Origin: a virus
DNA length: 64,000 nt
Virus record (IMG/VR): IMGVR_UViG_3300046001_008198
Span: 1-64,000 of that record
Reading direction: 5' to 3' (one strand)
Shown here piece after piece: positions 8,033 through 19,400 of this stretch; positions within the stretch are counted from its first letter, which is position 1; the number at the start of each line of letters is the position of its first letter. The notes below the pieces were generated by a model. It saw nothing but the letters and a program-made list of their open reading frames with translations, was not told the origin of the DNA and ran no database searches. Position numbers and translations under genes: made by a program.

Positions 8033-10174
8033 ATGGATGGAAAAGCAGCATTAGCACAATTAGAAGCTAAGTACGGAAGTGGATCAACAGGTAGTACTCC
8101 GGCAGGTAAAGCAGCTCCAGCAGGAAAAACTCCAACTACAGGAGAAGCTTGGAGAAAATCTCATATTGATGCTATCGGTAATTTAGGATTAGATGATGCA
8201 ACTGAAAAGATTGTAACTAATGCTTTGTCAAGTAAATATGATAAAGCTTTATGGATGGCTCGTGAGAAAAAGGATACAGATTTTGCACAGAATTTAACTA
8301 CTGTAAAAAATGACAGCTGGGCCTTAGCTAAAGCTGTTAAAGCTGGTGATATGTCACAGGTTAATAAGTATCTTAAAAGTATAACTAATAGTTTTAGTAA
8401 TAGTACCAATCTAGTAGATAAGTATTATGATAAAACTCAAAATGCTTACAAATCCAGAACTGCTTATACAGCATTTGATAAAGAGTCCATGAAAATTATG
8501 AGCATCAAAGATTTCGAAAAAATTAATGAAGCTCCTATTGTAAAAAAGAATTCCAGAATGAGTAATGATGTTGCTTTAAAGGAAGATAGTTTATGGGATA
8601 ATATAGCATATGGTTTATCATATCTTGCCCCAACAGGCGGACTCTATAGAGCTACAGCTGATAACAACAAAGGAATTACTGAAGTTATTGATCCAAAGAA
8701 AGCATACAAAAAAATACGTTTTCATGAAGATGGTCCTGCTAAAATTATTCAAGGTATATTACAACCAACTGTTACCAACTGGGTTACAACAGGACTGAAG
8801 AATATTGATACAGACAAAGGAGAACAACGTCAGAAAGTAAATAATATGACTGTTGAAAGTTTAAGGTTTGTTGCAAAATTTGGTAGTGCTTCTGATGAAA
8901 GTAATAAAGCAAAAGCTATAAAACTACTTGAAAAATATGACAGTTTAAAATGGGAGAAAAATGGAAAGCCTGATTTCTTAGCAAGTGAATCTTCGGCAAT
9001 TACAGATATTGTATCTGATTTAGGATACCATGGTTCTCAGTATATTTATTCAAAGTACAAAGGTGACTTTAAAGATGCTAGGTATTATGGAGGCGATGTT
9101 AATGCAATGAAGAATCTTAATAATCAAATGGAAGCTTTAATGAGAACAAAAGACACGGTTGATAAAGCAACTAAAACTTTTAGAGATAAAGCCTTTAGTC
9201 ATTTAAAAGCAAATCCTATAGAAGCTCCGAAACCTGATACATACGGTAATACTTTTGACAGTCTTAATAAAAAAATAATTTATGATAAAAGTTATAAAAT
9301 TTTGGTTGATAATTTATTAGATCCTAAGACCGGTAGAGTTAGGTCGTTCAATGATGTTCTTAATATTGCAAATAAATCTGATACTTGGGAAAACCCTGTA
9401 AATATTCTTACTTCAAAAGAAGTTGGTTATTTTAAAAAGTTATACGGTCAAACTATTAATCAATATCAAAAACAATTTAATAATATTAAAGGTAATGAGA
9501 TTGATAAGTTGAATATGGCTATATCTGGATTTTCTGGAGAAGCTGGTAAAGTTCTTCAGCAAACATCTATAGATATTAAAAACCATGGTTCAAATAAAAC
9601 TCAAAGAGCTTTAAAGGTAATTGATATTTTTAAAAATCAAATGGATAATGATCAGCAAGGAAGTGTTTATTTACATAATGGTGATTATAGTCAAGCTGTT
9701 ACTTTAGATGAGTATGATGAAAACAGTCATAGTAAATCCAACACATGGAAAAGCTCTGTTGATAAATTTTTTAAAACCGATGCCGATATCGATATGGATT
9801 TCAGGAGACAAACATCTATTCCTGGAAAAGCTGCTTATACTTTTACAAATAAAGAAACTAATAAATCTATGACTATGTACATAGATAAATCAGAAGCCGC
9901 TAGATCTGATGAATTTTTTGTTCAGAATACATATCGCTCTCACGCGGATTGGGCTTTTTCTGTAAACCAAGATTGGAATTTAACCCATCTTGATACTGAT
10001 GAACTTAAAGATTTAAAGATTACTGCAGACTCTAAAGGAAATTATATACTTAAAGGTTTTGCCACAAATGAAAAAGGTGAGCAAGTTTCTTTCAAAAAAG
10101 GAGAACTGGGTAATGTCGAAAATAAATCGATAAAAGAAGTTGAGAAAATTGTTAAACAAGCATTAAATCTTTAA
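8033..10174 (+). CDS. Unknown late-block protein (713 aa)
   Basis: The protein opens with an Ala/Gly/Thr/Pro-rich linker (about residues 10-40), which looks disordered, followed by a long Lys/Asn/Asp-rich helical body. I recognise no domain and no membrane segment. It begins 5 nt after the preceding gene and ends 10 nt before the first giant gene, so it is probably cotranscribed with them. A role as a virion-packaged protein is inferred from context only. Confidence 0.75.
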   Translation: MDGKAALAQLEAKYGSGSTGSTPAGKAAPAGKTPTTGEAWRKSHIDAIGNLGLDDATEKIVTNALSSKYDKALWMAREKKDTDFAQNLTTVKNDSWALAKAVKAGDMSQVNKYLKSITNSFSNSTNLVDKYYDKTQNAYKSRTAYTAFDKESMKIMSIKDFEKINEAPIVKKNSRMSNDVALKEDSLWDNIAYGLSYLAPTGGLYRATADNNKGITEVIDPKKAYKKIRFHEDGPAKIIQGILQPTVTNWVTTGLKNIDTDKGEQRQKVNNMTVESLRFVAKFGSASDESNKAKAIKLLEKYDSLKWEKNGKPDFLASESSAITDIVSDLGYHGSQYIYSKYKGDFKDARYYGGDVNAMKNLNNQMEALMRTKDTVDKATKTFRDKAFSHLKANPIEAPKPDTYGNTFDSLNKKIIYDKSYKILVDNLLDPKTGRVRSFNDVLNIANKSDTWENPVNILTSKEVGYFKKLYGQTINQYQKQFNNIKGNEIDKLNMAISGFSGEAGKVLQQTSIDIKNHGSNKTQRALKVIDIFKNQMDNDQQGSVYLHNGDYSQAVTLDEYDENSHSKSNTWKSSVDKFFKTDADIDMDFRRQTSIPGKAAYTFTNKETNKSMTMYIDKSEAARSDEFFVQNTYRSHADWAFSVNQDWNLTHLDTDELKDLKITADSKGNYILKGFATNEKGEQVSFKKGELGNVENKSIKEVEKIVKQALNL

Positions 10175-10184
10175 TCCTAACTCC

Positions 10185-13100
10185 ATGCCTGAAAATTTAA
10201 AACCGAGTGCACTCGATCGATTAAACAATGCTGATTTTGCAGGATTATCTCAAAAGAATGAAGGAGTATATCTTGGAGGAACTAATACATCTTTTGATGC
10301 TAAAGAAGTTGGTAGATATACCAGTTATGGCTCTGCTGTATATGGTAAATTAGGATATGATCCAACAAAGGATAACAATAAAATTTATAATGCTAATACC
10401 ACAGGAGGGCAAGATATTGCTCGTGCTTTTACAGGTATGTGGAAATTAGCAGGTGTTGGATTCAAAGATACTTTTGCTTTTGGTGCAACGGCTAGTGACA
10501 ACGCTCATAAAGATTTCGAAGAAGTAATGAATAGATATTCATCAACTCGTGGTGGATCTTCTGGATTTATTTCCAATACAATGCTTTCATCTGGATACAC
10601 AATTGGTATCATGGGAGCTATTGCTGCAGAAGAAGCAGGTCTTGCTTTAGGTACAGCATTAACTGGTGGATTAGCAGGTGGTGTACAGGTTGCTGAAACA
10701 GCATCTTTGTTAGGAAGAGCAGGAAAGCTTTTAGATAAAGTAGGAGATAGTGTCAATGTATTTAAAAAGTTGAGTAATGTAAAAAATGCTCGTACTTTAA
10801 ATTGGATTGGTAAACAAGGAAACTCAGTCACTAAAGGTTTATTACCAATGGGTGAAAGTTTTGATTTCCTTAGAAACTACGATAAGCTTTCTGATTTAAA
10901 TAGTTTGGGTAAGACTTTAACTGGTGCTGGAGCAATTGCCAGAGATGCTAGAAAAATCTACATGACAACTTCTGAATCTAAGTTGGAAGCAAACATGGCT
11001 AAAGATGAAGTTCGAAATGAATTATTGGATAAGTGGAATAAACAGAATCCTGGAAAGGTTATTACAGATGGCGAATTAAGTAGAATTGATAAAACATCTA
11101 CTGATGTATTTAATGATGTATACAAAAGCAATTTGGGATTAATCTATGTTACCAATGCTATTACCTTCAACACCATGTTTAAAAGCATGCGTCATGTGAA
11201 TAAAGCTTTTAAAATAGCTGATAGTTTAGGGATGACAATTAAGAAAAATGCTGGCAAAATTGCTGTTGATGCGGTTGATGATTCTGTAATATCTCTTGCT
11301 AAAAAGAAATTATCCCAAGTTACTGTTAAATCTGCTTTGAAGTGGACTGCTACATCATCAATGGAAGGTGTACAGGAAGTAGGGCAAGATGCTATTTCTG
11401 AAGCAGCGAAAGGATATAATTTAGGAATGCATGAAGATGCTCAATTCAAAGGATCCTATTATGAAGGGTTGGCAAAAGCAATGACTCATATTAATCCTGA
11501 AACCTTTTTCTCAGGTATGTTAATGGGAACCTTTGCTGCGCCAGTTGGACATGCAATTAAAGGATTTAATCAGATGACTCAAGGTGGTGGATATAGACAA
11601 TTCAGTGATTCTGAAGGATGGGCTGCTGAAAAGAAATCAGCATTTGAAACAAAGAAAACACAGGCTAAAATTTTAACTGAGTTATTTAATAGAACTGGAA
11701 CCTTCTTAGAAGTTGATGGGAAACCACAAGCCGCTATGAGTGGTTATCAAGAAAAAATGCTTGAGGCTGCTGAGAAAGGGGACCGTAAGTTTTTTGAAGA
11801 TACTAGATCAAGTGCTTTTAGAGTAGGAGTCAAAGCATTATTCAAGAATGGAATGGATGCAGAATTAATTTCTCATCTGGAAGACATGCAAGGTTATTCA
11901 GCTGAGGAGTTGAATCAGGCGATGGATAGAACTGATATTACGGAAGATAATAAATCAGAGCATTTACAAAAAGTAAGAGCTTATTCTGAGCGAATTAAAT
12001 CGTACAAATCTGAATATGATCGTATTGAAACTGAGCATGTTAACCCTGTTAACTTAAAGGCTTTATCGAACATGGATCCAAGCTCGAAAGAGTATATGCA
12101 ATACATGCATGCGTATCATGCCAATGAAGCATATAAAGATGAGTTATTATTTTCTGGAGAAAAGATTGCTGATTTTGGTAATCGAATGAAAGTTTTATCT
12201 ACAGGTTTAACTGCTAATAATGGAATGACTACTTCAGAGGTTTCTCATTTAGTATCTGCTTCAGAACTTAATATGGAAATCTCAAGGCTTACTACAGAAG
12301 TAGCCAATAATAAAGAATACAAAACCGAAGATCCTCAATTAGTTAAAAAGCTTGAGGCAATGAAGGCTTATCATAAAGCTTTAGTTAATTACGATACTAT
12401 TTCAGATCCTGAAACAAATTTCGAAGTTCAGAAAGAAATGCGCGAAGCTTTTGATAATTATCGTAATGCAGTATTGGATAGAACATCATCTATTCCAAAC
12501 AGTATTGATAATGGTAAACATTTTGATTTGCTTTGGGATTATATGAATATAGGTGATGAGCGAAAGGTGTTACAAGATCATGTGAATACATTACTGGATC
12601 CATTACATTCTATACGATTTGTTGAGCGAATGACTGATACTTTAGCCAAGCGTGATGCAAATAAAGAAAAATTAATATTTGATTCACTGAAGGCTTTTGA
12701 AGAAAGAAGTGCTTCGAATGCAATGATGGAATCTTTATTGGGAATTGGAGTTATTTTCGATATGAATGAAATCGATGATCTTATTAAGCGTGGCATCATG
12801 CCTGATAAATTTTTCGATGTTAAGACTAATGAAGAAATCAAAGGTGAGCGATTAAAGGAAGCTTATGCTATAATCGCCAGCCGTTACAAAAAACTTACTG
12901 GTAAAAAGATTATTGCTTCTGATACAGCTTATGCGGGAAGAAGTCGTTCTGAATCTGATGAAAGAACTGCAGCTCAACTTGTAACTAAATTTGGTGGTGG
13001 TAAAAAGAATACTCCAATTAAAGTATCAACTTTTATAAATCGATTGTTAAAAAGTCCAGAGCTTACTTTAACTGAAAGAAGTATCCTATTAAAGCTTCAG

Positions 13101-16100
13101 GAAAATGCTGACACTATGGGTACTATTCAGTTGACTACTGATTCTGATACTATGATCAGTTTTGCTGAAGATGGAACTGTTGCTATTGATGTTCGATTTG
13201 GAGGTTCAGATTTCCATGGAACTATTCCTTTTGAGTATGTAGCAGTCTCAGCATTACTACAGATTCACTTAGCGGATAATATGTCTCCTGAGCTCACAAA
13301 GCAAGCAGGTGAATTGATGGCTAAAACAAAAGAAGCTTATCTTGAGCGTCACCCAAATGCTACAGCGCAAGAACTAAAAGCTCTTGGTTTCTTTGATGAT
13401 GTTAAATATTTTTTAGGTGAGAGTTTAAGTAATGTTTGGTTGCAAGATTTAATGACTGATGTTGAAGATGTTACAAGTGCTGAACAAAATACTTTATGGG
13501 ATGGATTTGAGGAAGTTGTTGCTGGAAATCTAGGTCGTACTTTTGAAGGAAGTATATTACGAAAGGCAATTAAACTAGCTCAATTGGCTGTTACTGATGA
13601 AGCAGCTTCAATCATTGCTGAAGAACCAGCTATTGCTGCAGCAGAAGAGGAACCTGTTGTTGAAAATACAGATGATTTAAAAACAAGAGGTGAACTTCAG
13701 ATAGAACTTATTCGTTTGGAGAAAGCTTTAATTGCTAAACAAAAAGAATTAAAAGGTATCAGCTGGCTTAGAAAGAAAGCTAAGAGGGTTGCAATGAATG
13801 AAGTCTTTAATCTTCGTAATCAAGTTGTAGATAAACAAGCTGAATTAAATAGTTTAAAAAAAGATGAACCAGTTGGCGAAGTTATTCCTGTAGCCCAAGA
13901 AGTTAATACTGAAACTCAAGATGAACAAGAGGAAGACGGTAGTTTAATCATTGGTAAAAATACTGAGTTCACATCTCTTCCTCAAGACTTACAAATTGCT
14001 TTAGCAAAACTTTACATTGGTCATAAATTACTTACAGATCCTGTTTATAGAAAAGGTTTAGAAGCTGTATTGATCACCATGAATCCAGGAATGAAGTCCG
14101 TGATTGAGAATAATCAGGCTACAGGTTTTGAACAGGCAATGACACTTATTTCAGATGAACAGTATTTACAAAGCCTTGATGAAAAGGATATTAAAATAAT
14201 TGAAGGTCGAATTGGAACTAGCATTGATTATATCAAATTAGTGGGTGCTCACAATCTAAATACCACAGCTGCCGAAGTTGAGCCTACACCTGCAGTAATT
14301 CCTGCAGTTGCTCCTATAATTGCACCTGTAAGCGGACCTACCGTTGGAGCAGTAACACCTGTTACCGGACCTACTATTTCAGATCCAAATGCAGAAATTA
14401 ATGCTTTAAAGGAAGAGTTAAAACAAAAATATGAAAATAAAATTGCTAGTATAGATCCTGAGGAAGTAAGAAAAAGAAGAGGTATTAGTAAATTTGGTCA
14501 TAGTTTATTACTTAGAGCAATTGATGAAATTAAAGCAAAATTTAAAGAAGAGTATGAAAGAGAACTGAAAGCTTTAGAACAGGCTCCTATTACTCCTAAA
14601 ATATATACAACAGCAGATGTAGAAGCAGTAGTTCCGGCTGAATTATTTAAAGAACTTTCAGAGGATCAGGTTTTGTATTTCATCGATAAGTTAAACAAAG
14701 ATGAATTTGAATTACAAGAAGTCGTTGATCAAGTAGCAACTGTCAAAAAGCAAAAAGCAAGACAGGCTTCTAAAAGAAGTGGTAAAAAAGTAAAAGCTCC
14801 TGTCGATAATAAATTGAGTGTTGATTACTCAAAGTACAATCCTAATATCAAATTATTAAACTCTGGAGCTACAGCCTTCATAAAAAAAGGTACTGGAAAA
14901 AAAGATGACAAATGGATTCCTGTCAGATGGCCTAAAGGTGACATTCCATACATGAAGTATATGTTTGATAAAGAGTTACGTGAAATGACTCCTGAAGAAT
15001 TTAAAGCCTTTGTTATTTCTTATGTACAGAATGTAAAAATATTAGCAAAAAGTCTTAACCTAAATGGAGTGGCGCGATTAGATATAGAAGATCCAAATCA
15101 GCAGGCCGATGCTATTAACAATTACATTAAAGAACTTGAATCTAATAATGAATTAAGTTTGAGTGTCGTCAATGCCATCAATAAACATTTGGATAACATC
15201 AAAAGTCCTTTTGTTGTCAAACCTATTTCTAAAAGTAAGAAGTTTTTAAATCCTTTTAGAGCAGTCAAGCGAGGTACTGTTGTAGCTAAGAGTGTAAAAG
15301 TTGATTCAATAGGAGCTCAATTGGCTTACTATTTTACAGATCGTAGTAATGTATCCCAAGATGATGTAGATTTTTATAAATTATACGATTGGTTAACTAC
15401 ACACAAAGTTCATCCTGATGCTTTAAATAATCAAAAAGATAAAGCTCGTAAAAAGAATTTGTGGAATGTTAATAGTGAATATAATTCTTTTGATGGTATC
15501 GCTAATGAAGTATTTGCAGATGAGTTAGATCGTCTTCAGGATAGTGTAGATTCTGGAAAGCTGGCTGACTTAGTTGATGAGACTCTTAAAAACTACGATA
15601 GTGTTAAAGAGATGAGGCAGTATCTTATAGATCGCATGGAAGATCTTGAGAAACAAAAGAATGATGAGTATGATGAAAGAGAACAGGAGGAGGAAGAAGA
15701 TCCTGAATTGAATGATATGCAAAGAGCTCTTTATGAGTTCGAAGGAAGTGATGCGTATGCAATTTTAACAGGCCAATACGAAGGAGATATAGATTCTCTT
15801 TCCATATCCGACCGTCAGTTGCACAATCAAATCTATGGTGACAGTTATATTCAAACAGGAAGAAGTAAAGCTAAGGAAGCGGATGTTATGGCCAAAGAAA
15901 TTTGGAATACTTTGGATTCTAGTAAAAGTCAATCCTTTCAGTTAGTAGAAGCTTATAAGAAAAGAATCAACAATCCTGAAACATCTCTTGTAGACTTAGT
16001 GTTGGTAGCAACTTTGTTTAATCAGACACCAAATATATCTCAAGAGCAAGAAAAAATGTTTTGGGATATATTCCAAAAAAGCATACAATCTTCGGATTTT

Positions 16101-16433
16101 ACCGGAGAATTTCTTATATTAAAGGGGAAGGTTGTTAAAGTTGTTGGAACTCAAAAGTTTGGAGTGGTGGAAGTGCAAGATTTCGAAACTCAGAAAACTA
16201 GAAATGTTTCAGTTAAAGATTTTGCATTAGGAACTGAGAAGTTTTTAGGCTCAACAGGAGTCTTTAGTATTTCGAAACTGAATACTAAGGCTGAACCAGA
16301 AACAATTGACCCTGTTAAGATATCGTATCAATATATTTTTGATAACTTTACGGAGAGTATGGATCAGTACAAAGAGTTACCGGATGCAGAACTTAAAATT
16401 AGGATTAAAGAACAATTATCTAAATGTAAATAA
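10185..16433 (+). CDS. Giant late protein 1, putative virion cargo (2,082 aa)
   Basis: This is the first of three consecutive giant proteins. Near the N terminus, about residues 135-170 are rich in Gly, Ala and Ile (GIMGAIAAEEAGLALG) and could insert into or contact a membrane. A long helical body follows, then a Glu/Ala-rich region around residue 1150, a Pro/Ala/Val linker at about 1366-1402, and an acidic patch (REQEEEEDPELND) near residue 1830. No enzymatic motif is obvious. Its TAA directly abuts the ATG of the RNA polymerase giant with no spacer, so expression is tightly coupled. In crAss-like phages such giants accompany the RNA polymerase into the capsid and the host; the same is inferred here. 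Some giant phage proteins carry divergent polymerase or protease domains that cannot be seen by eye. Confidence 0.85.
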   Translation: MPENLKPSALDRLNNADFAGLSQKNEGVYLGGTNTSFDAKEVGRYTSYGSAVYGKLGYDPTKDNNKIYNANTTGGQDIARAFTGMWKLAGVGFKDTFAFGATASDNAHKDFEEVMNRYSSTRGGSSGFISNTMLSSGYTIGIMGAIAAEEAGLALGTALTGGLAGGVQVAETASLLGRAGKLLDKVGDSVNVFKKLSNVKNARTLNWIGKQGNSVTKGLLPMGESFDFLRNYDKLSDLNSLGKTLTGAGAIARDARKIYMTTSESKLEANMAKDEVRNELLDKWNKQNPGKVITDGELSRIDKTSTDVFNDVYKSNLGLIYVTNAITFNTMFKSMRHVNKAFKIADSLGMTIKKNAGKIAVDAVDDSVISLAKKKLSQVTVKSALKWTATSSMEGVQEVGQDAISEAAKGYNLGMHEDAQFKGSYYEGLAKAMTHINPETFFSGMLMGTFAAPVGHAIKGFNQMTQGGGYRQFSDSEGWAAEKKSAFETKKTQAKILTELFNRTGTFLEVDGKPQAAMSGYQEKMLEAAEKGDRKFFEDTRSSAFRVGVKALFKNGMDAELISHLEDMQGYSAEELNQAMDRTDITEDNKSEHLQKVRAYSERIKSYKSEYDRIETEHVNPVNLKALSNMDPSSKEYMQYMHAYHANEAYKDELLFSGEKIADFGNRMKVLSTGLTANNGMTTSEVSHLVSASELNMEISRLTTEVANNKEYKTEDPQLVKKLEAMKAYHKALVNYDTISDPETNFEVQKEMREAFDNYRNAVLDRTSSIPNSIDNGKHFDLLWDYMNIGDERKVLQDHVNTLLDPLHSIRFVERMTDTLAKRDANKEKLIFDSLKAFEERSASNAMMESLLGIGVIFDMNEIDDLIKRGIMPDKFFDVKTNEEIKGERLKEAYAIIASRYKKLTGKKIIASDTAYAGRSRSESDERTAAQLVTKFGGGKKNTPIKVSTFINRLLKSPELTLTERSILLKLQENADTMGTIQLTTDSDTMISFAEDGTVAIDVRFGGSDFHGTIPFEYVAVSALLQIHLADNMSPELTKQAGELMAKTKEAYLERHPNATAQELKALGFFDDVKYFLGESLSNVWLQDLMTDVEDVTSAEQNTLWDGFEEVVAGNLGRTFEGSILRKAIKLAQLAVTDEAASIIAEEPAIAAAEEEPVVENTDDLKTRGELQIELIRLEKALIAKQKELKGISWLRKKAKRVAMNEVFNLRNQVVDKQAELNSLKKDEPVGEVIPVAQEVNTETQDEQEEDGSLIIGKNTEFTSLPQDLQIALAKLYIGHKLLTDPVYRKGLEAVLITMNPGMKSVIENNQATGFEQAMTLISDEQYLQSLDEKDIKIIEGRIGTSIDYIKLVGAHNLNTTAAEVEPTPAVIPAVAPIIAPVSGPTVGAVTPVTGPTISDPNAEINALKEELKQKYENKIASIDPEEVRKRRGISKFGHSLLLRAIDEIKAKFKEEYERELKALEQAPITPKIYTTADVEAVVPAELFKELSEDQVLYFIDKLNKDEFELQEVVDQVATVKKQKARQASKRSGKKVKAPVDNKLSVDYSKYNPNIKLLNSGATAFIKKGTGKKDDKWIPVRWPKGDIPYMKYMFDKELREMTPEEFKAFVISYVQNVKILAKSLNLNGVARLDIEDPNQQADAINNYIKELESNNELSLSVVNAINKHLDNIKSPFVVKPISKSKKFLNPFRAVKRGTVVAKSVKVDSIGAQLAYYFTDRSNVSQDDVDFYKLYDWLTTHKVHPDALNNQKDKARKKNLWNVNSEYNSFDGIANEVFADELDRLQDSVDSGKLADLVDETLKNYDSVKEMRQYLIDRMEDLEKQKNDEYDEREQEEEEDPELNDMQRALYEFEGSDAYAILTGQYEGDIDSLSISDRQLHNQIYGDSYIQTGRSKAKEADVMAKEIWNTLDSSKSQSFQLVEAYKKRINNPETSLVDLVLVATLFNQTPNISQEQEKMFWDIFQKSIQSSDFTGEFLILKGKVVKVVGTQKFGVVEVQDFETQKTRNVSVKDFALGTEKFLGSTGVFSISKLNTKAEPETIDPVKISYQYIFDNFTESMDQYKELPDAELKIRIKEQLSKCK

Positions 16434-19400
16434 ATGAAAGTTTGTATCACTGAAACATCTTTGGAATTATTTGGAAATTTTTTCAAGAGAGCAATTCAAG
16501 CACAGCTAGAAAAAGATCAGACATACGATATGATTGTGAAAGAGCTTTATAAAGAAGCTCTTCTCGCATTTAATAAAGATGGAAATTCTGAAGACTCTGA
16601 AGTAATATTGCAACATTTATTTGTAATTCCTCAATTGATAACAGCTCAGTTTGGAAGTAAGCCTGGTTCAGTTACAGCAGAAGTAATGGCAGCCGCAGGT
16701 AAAGATGCTTCATTTGTATATGAACAGTTGCAAACTCCTACATTAGAATCTATTCAGGGAGTAGTAAATCATTTTGCTAAACTCAGTAATGAACAATCGG
16801 TTGAAGTAGATGCTGGTGTTGAACCTCAATGGTTTGATGCAATATCTACTACATTATTTAGACTTTCTTTTCAAGGCTCATTACTTAATCCTCAATCAGG
16901 AACTTATCATGATAACATCGATGATCCTGCTAAAGTTTTAGAGAACAATGTTATTCGTAAGGTTCTGAATAATCAGAATGATAAAGGGTATAAACTTCAA
17001 ATGATGACTCTTGCTCAAGCAAAAGCATTGGGTAATGTTTCAGATACAACTAACTATCGTGATGAGCAATTACCTGTAATGGTTTTAGTAAATGAGTCGG
17101 GTAAAGTTTTACGGTTTGATGAACAAGGAACTGTAACCGAAGATGGTGGAATTCCCGTGTTTCCAATTAAAACTAAAGCTGAACAGTTTAATTACAATAA
17201 GGAGTTACTGATCGAACAAAATATGAGTATCGCTGGTGTTACCAGAGAAGCAGCTGTGAAAATGGCTAATGATTTAATTAAATCTTATTTAGACAATGTG
17301 TCATACGGTTTATCTCAAATTGCTGCAGGTACTGAAGTCTTTGCTGATATTGATATGGCTGAAAGTCAAGTTGGATTTTTACAATTGAATACTCTTAATT
17401 CTACACCTCTTAGAGATGTGACAAATTTATCAGAGTTAGAATTTAAAGTATCTGTTGGAGCCAAGCAATCTAAACAACTTCTTGTATTTGCGCCAAATAG
17501 TTCAAAACCTTGGAGTTTGGATAGAGGAACATTAGATTCTTTATCTCCTGAAATCACTGAGGCTTTACTGGAATTGATGACCAATCCTTATTTGAAAAAA
17601 GATGGATCCTTAATTTCTCTTACAGAAAGATCTAATATGATTTCGATGTATATTCAACAAGGTGATTTTGGTCATGTTGTATTTGAAAAAACAGATAATA
17701 AAAATAGTGGTGCTAAGTACAATGCTTATGCCAGAGAATGGTTTAAAAGTGCAACTATTGGTGGTATCAAATATAATATTGAAACACCTGCAGAAATTGA
17801 AATATTCAAGCAAGCCTTTGTGGATTTTACAAAAGCTTACAAATTTAAACCTCATAGTCCTTTAGCTGCTATAAGTGATACCGATCACAGACTTGTTTCT
17901 GATATGGAGAGTGTAACCAAACAGGGGCAAATTGTTAAACAAGAAGCAGGACATGTCATTGGATATAAACCTGATATTAGTTTTACCTTATCTGAAAAAG
18001 CTCAACTTGATGATTTAATTCAGGTCGTTATGGGTGTTAAAGATGGAGAACTTGTGATGAGTAATGTAATGACGCGTATGAGTCATATTACAAATCATGC
18101 GATGAATAATATTGTAACCAATAAAAATGGAGAAATCCGCGGAGCTGGTTCTTATATAGCATTTGCTCCAATTAAGCAGAAGGTTGTATTTGATAAAACA
18201 AAACTTCCTCCTCGCCGTATGAGTCTTGAGCAAAGAAATCGTGCCAGTGCTGTTCAACCTTTTGAGGAGACAGAAGCGGACACATGGTTCAAGAATCATC
18301 CAATGGCTGGAGTGCTTAATTTAATTGTTACGGATCAACTTAATTCAAAAGGAAAAGGTTTTCTTGCTGATTTTTTCATGAATACAATTACTTTGTACAA
18401 AGGTTCTGATAAAACTTCTTTATACCATGAGGTTTATCATGCTTATTTTAATGGAATTCTTAGTAAAGCTGAACGCGATGAAGTATATGGTGAACTTAGA
18501 AATCAAAAAGGTTCATTCACTACAGTAGTTAATGGTAAAGCTAAGACTTTGAATTATTCAGATGCTACTGATTTAGAACTGGAAGAATTTTTGGCAGAAG
18601 AATTTAGAAGTTATGCGCGTAATGAAAGCAAGTATAACAAGCAGCCTGAAAGTAAAATTGCGAGATTCTTTAAGTATCTCTTAGAATTGTTTAATTCATT
18701 TTTTGGAAACAGAACTCATGCTGAAGTTAGAGCTTACGGTTTACCTGAATTAGTGGAAACTTCTTTCAGAAATTTATACAAAGGTAACATCGATGCTTCG
18801 AAATTTGTAACTCCTATGATGAGTGAAGCGTTGAATCAATCTGTAGAAACAGGTATGGATTTTACGCATCAGGAAGTTTCTATTGTAATGGGTTCCATGA
18901 ACTCAATGGTTTCAGATTATATTCAGACCGTTCTTAATAAATCAATTAATGCAGATCAAATTTCTGACTTAATCTGGTATAGACAAATAATGGTTACTAC
19001 GAATGTAGAATCAGAAGAATATCAAACAGCTTTAGGTTTGTATAATGAAAGTATGGGTAATTCTACAACTCATGGATACGGTGTTTTTCAATTACAGGAT
19101 CCAGAACTTTTTGGAGAAATGTTAATGAGTCATATTCTACCTGTGTTTGAATATCAGTTAGAGGTAGCAAAAGCAGAGTTAGAAGAAGATCCAACTTCTA
19201 TTCTTGCCCAAAATAATGCTGATCTATTAAAAAAAGTATGGGATAATTTTGGAGATGCTACTATAAATCCTATTAACCATCTAGGGAAAACAGATAGTAT
19301 TATTGGATTATATTTAAATAATTATGCATTTATTAAACCAGATGCTTCTTTTGGAGCAGCTTTAGATGTAGATACAAATGATTTCAATGATGCTGAGGCT

